Part shown: positions 10,760-20,332 of the stretch, piece after piece
Layout: each line of letters starts with the position of its first letter
How positions within the stretch are numbered: the first letter of the stretch is position 1
Origin: Haberlea rhodopensis
Taxonomy: Eukaryota; Streptophyta; Magnoliopsida; Lamiales; Gesneriaceae
Assembly: GCA_907163345.1 (NCBI GenBank)
Contig: CAJQUN010000420.1
Span: forward strand, 310,001-374,000
Length of the DNA stretch: 64,000 nt
Reading direction: 5' to 3'
Program-made: the position numbers and the translations under genes
Notes under the pieces: generated by a model
Database searches by the model: none
The model's input: the letters and a program-made list of their open reading frames with translations, nothing else
What the model was told of the DNA's origin: nothing

Positions 10760-12430
10760 TGATAGGGTTGAATATTACGCGTTTTTATGCTATGATATGT
10801 ATATGTTTTCGTGTTGATTCTTGGATAATTTTATGGTTTATGGTATATATTTCTCTATTTCAGGAATCAATGTTGAAATTCATAAAAGGGGAAGAAATCA
10901 AGCTAAGATGATGAAAAATGAATTAAGTTGAAGAAAAGAGGAAGAAACCAGAATCCAAGACACATATTGCTCCTTTCTCCTCAAATTACTATATGTTCGA
11001 GCCATGTTTTGGAAATGTGGTCCATATAAAGTTGTAGAACTTTCTCTTATCTTCGCGTGGACAGCTGATTCATCAAATTCGGAGTTCGTATGAGAAAGTT
11101 ACGGCCAAAATACGAAACTCGCCAGAAGCTGAAAAAGGCGAAGAAACTTACTGTGAAAGGCGATCGATCGAGAAACCATTTCGATCGATCGAGAAAGGCT
11201 GAAAACTGAGCGAAATTCTTACTGGAAGGCTCGATCGATCGGCCACTTTTTCGGATCGATCGGGACGATGTGTTTTCATAAAAATACCTTCCTTATAGAG
11301 TTTGTTTCCAACAAGGAAGTCCTTGATTCCCTTCCCCTATATATTACAAACGATTTTTACAACCAAAACATCAGATTTTAACCCTAGAACACACACATCA
11401 CAGCCTCCATCTCAGCCCCTCCCCCTTTCCTTCAATTCCACAAAAACCACACGCCTCCTTTCTTCACTCTAACCTCACGCCTCCTTCACACGGCCAGCAG
11501 CCATTCACTCCACCATAACCTCCATCTTTCTTCCACTCTTCACCATCCATCATCCATCATCACTCATCAACCCTTCACCCTATGTTTTGGAACGAGCCAA
11601 CAAGATAATCGAAGAGCACGATCGAGAAAGAAGCGAGGAAGGATCGAGAATCAACGAAAGAGTCGACTTGGGAGTTTTCTTTTACTTTTCTATTATTGTT
11701 TTACATGAATAATTGGATTGTTGTGTTTTTGATGATTGAGAGATATCAATAACATGGTTTTTCCTATTGATTTTGAGATTGAATTCATATATATCTTCTA
11801 AGTGCATGTGTTATTGTTCTTAATGCTTTTGAAGGATTGATCACCTTTGAATGATTTTAGTATCGTAATTGAGATCGAGAGATGATTTTATGATACTGAA
11901 TAAATAACTCATACCATTGATTTAAGACCGAGATCGAGAGATGACGTCAAATACATGCGTGATAGCCATAGATTCTAGTAATTGAAAGCTAGGAGTTTTC
12001 ATGGATCTTATGCAACATTGAATTGTTAAATAAGTGAACGAGAGTTACTTACTACAATTCGGTGTTAGGTTTAATATAGCTCGAGAGAGTGTATTAGATA
12101 AATTCGGAAAACCCGTCACCTTAGAGATGTGTGGAGAAAAGAATTGTAAGAGTTGGGTTAGGTGAATAATTGTCTTGATACTTTCTTGTGGATTTTTCTC
12201 GTGATCGTTGACTATTTTGGTTGGATTATAGTAGCTTAATTTAGTTTAGTTTAATTATTAATTGATTATCGTAGGTTAATATAGTTAAAAGACATCTTAT
12301 TTGGTACTTGCTTGTTAGTCTCTATGGGTTCGACAATCCGTATCTTCCTATCTATACTAAAACTTGACACCGTGCACTTGCGGTCTAAAATCGCTAGATT
12401 GGAATTAATTGTTTAAAATAAAAGCGATCA
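10760..12430 (+). repeat. T2 3' LTR
   Basis: 1671 bp, over 99 percent similar by eye to the 5' LTR. It has its own palindrome cluster (11160-11267) and is followed by the right TSD AACGC (12431-12435). Confidence 0.93.
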
Positions 12431-12435
12431 AACGC

Positions 12436-12666
12436 CGACATCATACTAGAACTGGTGCTGTACTTGTAGATCTGGTCAGGTTGATTGGACTTGAGGGCCA
12501 CCGCCATCAGATTTACGTCGGTGAACGGTAATTCCTTTTCGTGCATTTATGTTCGATTTATGCATGTTAATATATGCATCAGGTGCGATCGTCCGTCCCT
12601 GGGTCAGATCTGTTTACTGTTTATTTTCCGTTGCATTTGGATCTGACGCCGGGGGACGGAAAACCA
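12436..12666 (+). repeat. H 5' LTR, right piece
   Basis: Resumes the copia LTR after T2. It ends GGAAAACCA and is followed at once by a perfect tRNA-iMet PBS. It contains GGTGCGATCGTCCGTCCC and a near inverted copy of that GC-rich block before the end. Confidence 0.65.
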
Positions 12667-12670
12667 ATAG

Positions 12671-12683
12671 TGGTATCAGAGCC
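12671..12683 (+). other. H primer-binding site (tRNA-iMet)
   Basis: TGGTATCAGAGCC, 4 nt after the LTR end ACCA, the usual copia arrangement. Confidence 0.85.
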
Positions 12684-12892
12684 AAGTTGCACTTTGATTC
12701 ATATATTTGATAATTAATTTTTAGATCGTTTCCAGTCAATACTAATCGTGTTAGAAACTTCAGAAATTTTGTGATCCGGAAAAATATAGAAAATGAATTA
12801 AAAATTGTTTTTAATACAACCCTTCGCCGGAAACAGTTTCCAACTCCGATCATCGAAAATATTCACGCTCGCGGGGCCACTGGCGAGATGGC
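12684..12892 (+). other. H leader, piece 1
   Basis: Non-coding start of the H interior, interrupted by S1 at 12892. Its end GCCACTGGCGAGATGGC resembles CACTGGCAAGATGG near 23430 in the next piece, which hints at an old local duplication. Confidence 0.5.
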
Positions 12893-13439
12893 TGTGAGGT
12901 CCTCTTTACTTAATCCGTTATGTATCAGTTAATTATACATATTGAGTAAAACTTAAGTAAATCATACACTGATTAAGAGTTTAGTTATGTAGGTTGTTAC
13001 AAGTTGACAAAAACCATGTCATAATATACATCATATGTACAACAAAACAACCTAGACCAAAAACTCCTAAGTAGTGGTTCAGCTCGCAGCGGAATAAGAC
13101 TCATAATCCCGTCCTCCCACGTCTATGAGTCCCTACAGAAACAATCACACAATATAAGTATAGATAAACAACCATCTCAGTGCGATATCCATAAGAAACA
13201 TAAACGATAAAACACTATAAACATCAACTGTGATTGTTCTGTATCATGCATCATCAAATGCAAATATGTCATGACATGTCTCATTCCTCATCCTGTTATA
13301 ACCAGACCAATATGCTATGCCTATCTCAACTCAATATGTCAGTGGAACCTCCTCACATCTTCATATTAGCAGCACATATCATAGTACTGTCCTCACTTGT
13401 TATAACAGCCAGAGCATATACCCAACCAACGTATATCTC

Positions 13440-13600
13440 TCATGCCAAAGCATATGTAGCATACCTATCGTGGCTACAATCCCAGCCAAAGCATATGCCC
13501 CACATTGGCATATCTATCGTGGCAATGATCTCAGCCAAAGCATATGCGACTTATCTATCGTGGCATCCATCTCAACAATATAAACCTCATGAATGTACAT
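13440..13600 (-). repeat. Degenerate tandem repeat in S1
   Basis: Three to four imperfect copies of a roughly 55-60 bp unit with AGCCAAAGCATATG and ATCTATCGTGGCA as landmarks. The frames open here are products of the repeat. Confidence 0.6.
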
Positions 13601-14302
13601 GCATATGATACCACTAATCATATGTTATAATGTCCACATCATCATCACAATAATATCATATACTCGTACCTTAAAAAATTACCTGTTATGCGACACAAAA
13701 GATATAAATTAGGCGTCAATATCTAACCATCTCGTTGCCCCGTCCACTGTGATGATGTAAGAAGTTATGAAATCACTTCACTCTACTTTCTAGCTGGATT
13801 ACCAAGTGAAATCCAAGCATAAAATGCAAGAACCAACAAGGGTTTTGGAGAGGTGCTTGTGTAGAGAATTGTAGGTGATAAATTGTGTACTATGTGGTTA
13901 CAAATCTGATTCTATCTTCATATAAGCTCCTCTACCACAAACTCAAATTCATATGACATGAAACTCACATACTGTGATGACCAGAGATTATGGATGTTAA
14001 TTCGGAGTGTTAATAACCCCTAAAGTTGTTTTACGTGGCGACTTGGAGTTTAATCGCGGTGTTGGGCCTTCTTGGCTCATTTATTTGGGTAGTTGGGATT
14101 GTTGGATCCCGAGGTTTAATTTGTATTCTCATTACGTTGAAAAAATCTAAGAGTTGGGTTTTTAGTGTGACTCGGAATCTCGGGTGCTTTGTGTGGGCAC
14201 CGGTAGGGGTTTTTGAGTTAGAGAGAGAATTTTTGAAAACAGATGATTTTTAATGAATCATGATGTATTTGTGGGGCTATTAGTATTTCGAGGTATTTTT
14301 GC

Positions 14303-14310
14303 TATAAATA
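14303..14310 (+). promoter_or_regulatory. L1 5' LTR TATA box
   Basis: TATAAATA in GCTATAAATACC, about 330 bp into the LTR. The same motif is kept in the L1 3' LTR (20665-20672), the L2 3' LTR and S3. Transcription would be expected to begin about 30 bp downstream, before the GC-rich block. Confidence 0.6.
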
Positions 14311-15044
14311 CCAGTTGAACCTCGAGATTTTAATTATCGGAACCATTTTCCCCACCTTCCCTTCTCTCTCCTCCCGCGCGATTTCCCGATCCCCTTTGAC
14401 CCCCGCGCACAAACGCGCTTCGCCCGCCGCCGTCCGGCCGCCGTTCGGCGCGTCCGACCCGCCGCCGGCTTCGTCTCTTCCAGGCGCTCCTCCCCATACC
14501 AACAATTCCAAGTTTGGTCGCGATTTGAGTTCGGATTTCTGCAGAAAGCGCTAGGGTTCGAAATTGGATTCTGTCCGATTTTGGGGCACGATTTGGTACG
14601 TTTTTGGGGCTTTTTTCCGGTGTTTTTGGGGCGTTTTGTGCTGCATTTTGTGTCGAAAATTTTATGCTTTGTGGTTCAAAGAAATTGGTTGCCAATTGAT
14701 TCGATTTGAGCGCTGGTTGCATGGGTTAGGGTTCGAATTTTTGGGGGTTTTGGCTAGGGGGGCGGTGATTCTTGTTAGTGATCGATTAATTCATGTTTTA
14801 GATGATTTATGGTGCTTAGTTTGGGTTCGATTTGTGTTGTGAAGGTACGAAATTTGTGGGGAGTTCTTGAGCAATTTTTGATAATGGTTAATTGTCGTGT
14901 GTTGACAATATTTTGAGGGTTATGAGTGTGCTTGAGCATGGGTTGCATGTTCGTAAATAATTGTGAATTATTTATCGTGTTAGCACATCGTTCCTCGGGG
15001 CGTGGAACTCGAGCAAGGTTTGGCTCGGACTTTGGAAATTTAAG

Positions 15045-15059
15045 GTACGTGCGACGTAC
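15045..15059. promoter_or_regulatory. ACGT inverted repeat in L1 LTR
   Basis: GTACGT-GCG-ACGTAC: two ACGT cores in a perfect inverted repeat. It recurs at 21408-21422 in the 3' LTR and in altered form in every related LTR in the window. ACGT is the core bound by plant bZIP factors; binding here is inference. It lies about 700 bp downstream of the likely start site, so it would also be in the RNA. Confidence 0.45.
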
Positions 15060-15630
15060 GAGCATTACTGTATATAAGAGCATTTGTGAAATGCATAATG
15101 TATTTTAATTACATTAGATGGTTGTGGGTATGGCTATATATATATATGTGTTGATATGACTATGGAACGACCTAGTCTTGACATCGCTGCCACAAGTGTG
15201 CGTAATACTAGAGTAGTATAACCTTACATGAGATATGGGGTACTGGGTTTATATGACTATTGTAGGGCATTTGAGATGCTTGAGAATGATCGTGGAATCA
15301 TGTATTCATTATAAGACATGTGAGATGTCTAAGTATAATGGAGAATTGGTAAAATAAATGCTAGGCATTTGAGCTATCTGTGATTGGTAGCAAAGTCGAA
15401 AAATCAGTATTAGATATCGAGATATCTATATTTGTATGTATAATGAATTTGGAATCATTAATTATTGATACTTGAGAATCAGGCATGCTATGAGTTAATT
15501 TACTGATTTTTGAGATTTGATGAGTTTGATGATTGTGAGAACAGGGACAGTACACGGAATCCCGGATGAGGACGTTGCCATCCAGGGAGTATCATTTAAA
15601 ATTCATTAGTATTTACTTTTGTTGTAAATT

Positions 15631-15864
15631 ATGAATTTCATTATTGTGATTATGGGATTTTGTGTATTGGTATGCTCACCCCGTTGGGGGCTGTCTCTGT
15701 TGGGGCAGGTGAACAGGTACATCGATGGCTGTGGAGCTGAGCTCGAGCTGTTGATTGGATGTACTCCCAGGATCGTGGTACCAGGGCTTGATGGAGCACG
15801 GTATCATATAGAGTACTTATATACACCCGAAGGTTTTATACATATTTATGATGCTCGCATGTGA
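15631..15864 (+). other. 77-codon open frame within L1 5' LTR
   Basis: An ATG-initiated frame (MNFIIVIMGFCVLVCSPRWG..) repeated at 22009-22242 in the 3' LTR and, diverged but still open, at 35676-35909 (minus) in S3. The corresponding L2 LTR frame is interrupted. It resembles no protein I know. Conservation may only reflect nucleotide constraint on the CCCCGTTGGGGGC hairpin and the following region. Confidence 0.25.
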
Positions 15865-16390
15865 GCACGGTTATGCTTGTATATGGGTTGTATATAAAGG
15901 CATGAGCCTTTCTCTCTTTATTATATGTTGCATGCAATTAAGGGTAGAATTGCTAATGATATGAGAGTCGTTGGTGTATTGTGTGGGTGTTGAAACCCAC
16001 TTTTGTCGTCTTATGTGTGGTGTCTTCCCTGGCTGGGAATTTACTTCGGGTTCTGTATTCTGTTGAGTATTGTGTATTCCCTGGCCGGGAATTATATTAT
16101 GTGACGTGCTTTTGTTTTCGGGATAGCTCAATTTATGGGGAGACTCTGCCCAAATTTTTATAAAAATCCACAATGTAAAAAGTGGTGTAAAGGGGATGGT
16201 AATGGGCGAAATCTATGAGTCTATTTGTTGGTAGAGATGATCTTAATGTTGAATATTAAAGAAATTTTGTAATTGCCATTCAATGGTAAAGTATCATTTG
16301 TGTTTCCCGATTGATTTTATTGAAAGCATGTGCAACACATAATGATTAATACACTAATCAAGGGTTAAGGGCTTGGGGTCCTTACATTAG

Positions 16391-16403
16391 TGGTATCAGA
16401 GCC
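16391..16403 (+). other. L1 primer-binding site (tRNA-iMet)
   Basis: TGGTATCAGAGCC, 4 nt after the LTR end. Confidence 0.92.
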
Positions 16404-17264
16404 AGGTTAGCTCTTTGGGGCTGTTAAGGGCCTAGGAAGTTATTGATAGCACTTATACATGATGGCATTAATGTTGTATGACACAACTAGTTGTTTTTGT
16501 GTTTTTATGATATGAAAAATGGTGCTGCTAATCATTGTAGTTGCAGGAATCGTGTAGAATGTGATGGGATGTCATTAATGGTGATGTCTGGCACTTCATG
16601 TATTATGTGTTAAGGGATCTGATTTTGTAGGAAAATCAGGAAAGGTGAGACGTACGGGCTTCGGACGGTAAAACGTGTTACACCTTTGATTATGTATATC
16701 ATGGATAGTGAACCCTTACATGTGATGATATATGTGACATGATAGTGATATATATTGTGAAAATGGAATCAAATGTTGTGTTTGATTATCATGGTAGAAT
16801 TGATGAATGTTCCGGTAGCCTTTATCTCCGAGCGAGGGAGGTACTTGCCGCTGTCATGACTAAGCGAGGTAACATGCCGCTGTCATTGTCGAAGCGAGGG
16901 GTCCTAAAATTCCGCTGTTGTATTGGGACCGGAACAGTCACAATTCTAGTGATTAATGTGGAATATTGTGGTTATAACTGGAACGTGATATCGATCAGTA
17001 TATTGTGAACTGTGGTATTAACCTGGATGCAGGTACATGGAGCTAGTGGAGTTCGGTAGTTGTTATATTCGAGCGAGGGAGGTACTTGCCGCTGTCATAT
17101 GAAGCGATGGTAATATGATATTTGCCGCTGTCATGTCTAAGCGAGGTAACATGCCGCTGTCATTGTCGAAGCGAGGGATATCATATGATGCCGCTATATG
17201 TCGAAGCGAGGGGTCCTAAAATTCCGCTGCTATAACAAGATCGGAACAACCACATTATCGATAT
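16404..17264 (+). other. L1 leader with irregular GCGAGG/TGCCGCT motifs
   Basis: Non-coding. A splice-acceptor-like GTTGCAG lies near 16539, then GACGTACGGGC and CGGACGGTAAAAC near 16650-16675. From 16805 to 17230 there is an irregular series of AAGCGAGG..TGCCGCTGTC units in which AGCG pairs with CGCT. The same succession is found in L2, L3, S4 and S5. Confidence 0.6.
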
Positions 17265-17760
17265 TAATAGCGATGTCTCATTCCGCTATGTTGGTTGGCG
17301 ATGGTTCATGCCGCCAAGTGTATTGATAGCGATGTCTCATTCCGCTATATTGATTGGCGATGGTTCATGCCGCCAAGTGTATTGATATCGATGTCTCATT
17401 CCGCTATATTGATTGGCGATGGTTCTTGCCGCCGGATATATTGATAGCGATGGTTCATTCCGCTATATTGATTGGCGATGATTCTTGCCGCCGGATATAT
17501 TCATAGCGATGGTTCGTTCCGCTATTCCATTGGCGATGACTTATGCCGTCGGGTGTTCATAGCGATGGTACATTTCGCTACATCTATGTCGATGGTTCAT
17601 GCCGCCAGATGTCTATAGCGATGTGTTATGCCGCCGACTCTATGACGAGGGATTATGCCACTGATTCTATAGCGACGGTTATGCCGCTATGTACATGACG
17701 CTGGATTACACCACCTACGAGCGATGGGTACTGATTGCGTACCACTGTTGGATGACGGAG
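17265..17760 (+). repeat. L1 micro-hairpin tandem array (59-bp units)
   Basis: Regular 59-bp units start at 17269, 17328, 17387, 17446 and 17505, then become irregular. Each unit carries two small inverted repeats around nearly the same loop: AGCG...CGCT (TAGCG...CGCTA in the best copies) and GGCG...CGCC (TTGGCG...CGCCAA in two copies). The stems differ but each matches itself. No protein is encoded. Confidence 0.8.
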
Positions 17761-18330
17761 ACAGGTATGCCGCTATATTGTTAGCAATGAGGTATGGCAT
17801 ATTACTGTTTATTTAGCACTATTGTGGATATCATGTGTTAATTTACTTATGTTGTCATGTGTTTGACGATGAGACTATAGACGTCGTGTATCGACATATA
17901 CCGTCACGAGTCGACAATATTATTTCAAAGTCGTATGTTGACAGGTACCGTCGCGGGATGACTATGACATAGTGGATGTTCTATGTAGACGTGTAGCGTC
18001 GTTTTGATGGTTAATACATTCATGGTATGTATTAGGTTGTATGGTTGAGTGCCGATGGTGAGCACATGGTAGAGTCTGGATCACTGGTTGACGAGACCTT
18101 TTGCCGAGCAGGTTTGCTCGGTGGAGTATTGGATGTATTGTACCGGTAAATGTACCACATCATGTTATAGAGTTAAATAACTGTCGAGCGATGATACCCT
18201 TGGGTATGCTCGTTGGTTTGGCTAGGGCCAAGTGATTGGTGGTAAGAGTAGTCATTGAGGAAACTACTCGCTTGTGTTGTGATGTAGGGTAGACATGGTT
18301 ACACCCACCCTGAGGGTGTGGGATAAGTCT
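17761..18330 (+). other. L1 structured core (chain of hairpins)
   Basis: Non-coding block with successive perfect or near-perfect inverted repeats: CCGAGCA-GGTT-TGCTCGG (18104-18121); CGAGC...GCTCG around ATACCC-TT-GGGTAT (18185-18212); GAGTAGT...ACTACTC (18246-18269); ACACCC...GGGTGT (18301-18319). Homologous blocks in L2 (28860-29135) and L3 (50040-50310) keep several of these pairings with compensatory changes. Confidence 0.7.
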
Positions 18331-20320
18331 TAACGGATTATGATTGCATCATAAGTGAGCAAGGACACCGGGTTGTCCATTGTGCTTGGTATTTTTTAGA
18401 GATATGTTGGGCGATGACCCATTACTCTAACGGTTTGTACGGTATGGCATACCGAGATGGAACATATGGTTTGTTGGTGGGCTTGATATGAGCCTATGTA
18501 GACAGCGCTCTGCTAGCCAGATATTGGGGGAATGATATAGTGTGCTTGTTGGGGCTATGATACTGCTCGTTGGAACCAAGTTTGGCAAATCGTAAGGTGA
18601 TACGATGTGGATTGTGGTGGACTCTAGTAGTCACCACGTCATTTGAGGTTGAGGTGGTGCATGCCTCACTGAAACGTGTATACGTTTATGTTTAATCTGG
18701 GTGAGACTTGTCTGGGACAGCTCATAATGTTGGAGTACCAACAAGAGAGTCATCAAGTCGTCGTTGACTCGATCTGGGGAATCCGTGTACTTGGGATGCA
18801 ATGGGTGTTATTGTATCCAGTTTTTCCGAACGGTGGTTCGAGACTAGTGGATCTCGAGTTCTATAGCACTTCCCTTGTGGGGAAGGAGGTAGTATTATAC
18901 CTATTTGGGAATCTTTGAAAGATTCGGTAAGTTGGTACGTGTGGTGTTGATTTTGGGAATCACGCCGTGTTGTTGATCGTCGATTATCAGCCTCCTTTGG
19001 ATGGGAATGACTCTGAAAGATTCGGTAAGTTGGTACGTGTGGTGTTGATTTTGGGAATCACGCCGTGTTGTTGATCGTCGATTATCAGCCTCCTCTGGAT
19101 GGGAATGACTCAGAATTGACAGTTGTGTTTGGGGCTTAGGGGTATGTTGTAGATACCCGAGCCAAGTGCATTGAGTATGCATGTGATGTCAGTGCTTAGG
19201 CAGGTATACCGGTGAGTGTACGGATGCCAGTTATTGATTCCCTTTTTGTCAAGCATAGAGTATACTATTTTTGGAGGGTTAAATCTCTGATGAGAGATAT
19301 GGAACACCTTGAGATTGGGAATCTCCATGGCACGATAATTATGAGAAACAATCGTGAAGTTAGTTGACTCCCTGAGGAGGGATTATCTTGTGTGGGTTGA
19401 GGTATTTCCTTGTTAGTGTTTCCTCCGAGTTACGCGATAGCCTTCCCAAGTTTGGATTGTTAAATCCTAGGATTGTGAAGGGATGGCAGGAATTCGGATT
19501 GGTTGGGTGTCGCTGTCGACACAAGCGTTGAGGATGCAATGGGTTTATTGCATGTCCTTTCAGAATTTGAACTCTGTGGAATCTCGATGGTTTATTTATG
19601 ATCAGGATGTGATCCTTGGAATATCCGGAGGTGGACATCTTGTGAGATGTCTTTTGTGTGAATCTGTGGCCGTGAGTTGCCCAAATTGAGTTGCAATGAT
19701 GCGACTGCTCATTTGATGGAGGAGGTTTGAAAGTGGAGACCAGGTTTGGTATGTGTACATCGTGGTATACTAGTGTTTTCCTCGTAATGATGTGTATTAG
19801 ACATCGTGAGTCATAATAAAGATGTCATTGGATGATATCTACGATAGAATCGGGAGCGATTCGAATCCTTTGCAGTTTCAGTCGACTAACTGCTTTTGGA
19901 GTATTAGCGTTGAGCTATGCTGACGCTCTTTGACGTTATGATGGATTTGGAAGTCTATTCCACTCCAGAGTTTGACACGAGGTCAATGTTCTCACGGTTG
20001 AAGCGTCATTCAGGATGCGTTCTTACTAGTTGTATTAGAACTAAGGATGACTGTCCGATCTACGGTCGTAAGTATTGGTTGTTTTGCAGTCATGAGAGAC
20101 TGACTTTTGGGATGACCCGCATCGAGAAACGTTTGCCTCTTGGGTGATATGTTGGTTTTGGTAAAGTCGCTCTGTTTCAGAGTTTGATGTGAGATAAGTA
20201 TCCTCGCGTTTATTAAGACGATTCTGATATGGTCAAGAATCGAGGTTATGGCTTCATGTTGTGGGGTAGCCTGGGTGTTACGTATTACACCGGTGCTAAT
20301 TTCGAGGACGAAATTCTTTT
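18331..20320 (+). other. L1 3' non-coding interior
   Basis: No polymerase, integrase or other motif in any frame that I can recognise. It is conserved with L2 (about 29150-30281 and 31613-32063). It holds a 98-bp tandem duplication (18917-19014 and 19015-19112) that L2 has only once. Near the end is the chromovirus-type CGAGGACGAAAT. Confidence 0.6.
18917..19112 (+). repeat. 98-bp tandem duplication in L1
   Basis: Two nearly identical 98-bp copies beginning GAAAGATTCGG. The L2 homologue around 29750 is single, so this arose in the L1 lineage. Confidence 0.85.
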
Positions 20321-20332
20321 AGTGGGGGATAT
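20321..20332 (+). other. L1 polypurine tract
   Basis: AGTGGGGGATAT directly before the 3' LTR. Confidence 0.85.

Larger units (their letters stand above)
6382..12430 (+). mobile_element. T2: Athila-like, gag-only LTR retrotransposon
   Basis: LTRs of 1669 and 1671 bp (6382-8050 and 10760-12430) start TGATAGGG and end GCGATCA. Perfect TSDs AACGC lie at 6377-6381 and 12431-12435. The PBS matches the tRNA-Asp 3' end, as in Athila-type gypsy elements. The 2.7-kb interior holds only a truncated, frameshifted gag-like frame and a long 3' non-coding part with three hairpins and two purine tracts. I count roughly a dozen LTR differences by eye, so it is one of the youngest insertions here. Mobilisation would need enzymes from another element. 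Confidence 0.93.
13973..16386 (+). repeat. L1 5' LTR
   Basis: In order: TATA box, GC-rich CCGCC/CCGTCC block (about 14400-14480), ACGT inverted repeat (15045-15059), a 77-codon open frame (15631-15864), two TTCCCTGGCYGGGAA motifs (16025-16039 and 16077-16091), a conserved GGGGAGACTCTGCCC block near 16138 and the end GGTCCTTACA. The same order is seen in the L2 LTRs and S3. Confidence 0.93.

Noticed and set aside
13234..13608. 124-codon frame in S1 as a gene.
   Set aside because: It spans a degenerate tandem repeat inside a solo LTR and has no recognisable domain.
14302..14554. Ala/Pro/Arg-rich frames in the GC-rich LTR block as a protein.
   Set aside because: Open on both strands because of GC richness; disrupted differently in L1, L2 and S3.
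15981..16163. 60-codon frame repeated in L1 LTRs and S3 ending YGETLPKFL.
   Set aside because: It has no ATG (starts at GTG), and the L2 LTR copies are out of frame; the similarity is explained by nucleotide conservation of the GGGGAGACTCTGCCC block.
18676..20147. Frames in the L1 3' interior as decayed pol.
   Set aside because: No RT, RNase H or integrase motif found in any frame; L2 shows nucleotide but not codon-level conservation.
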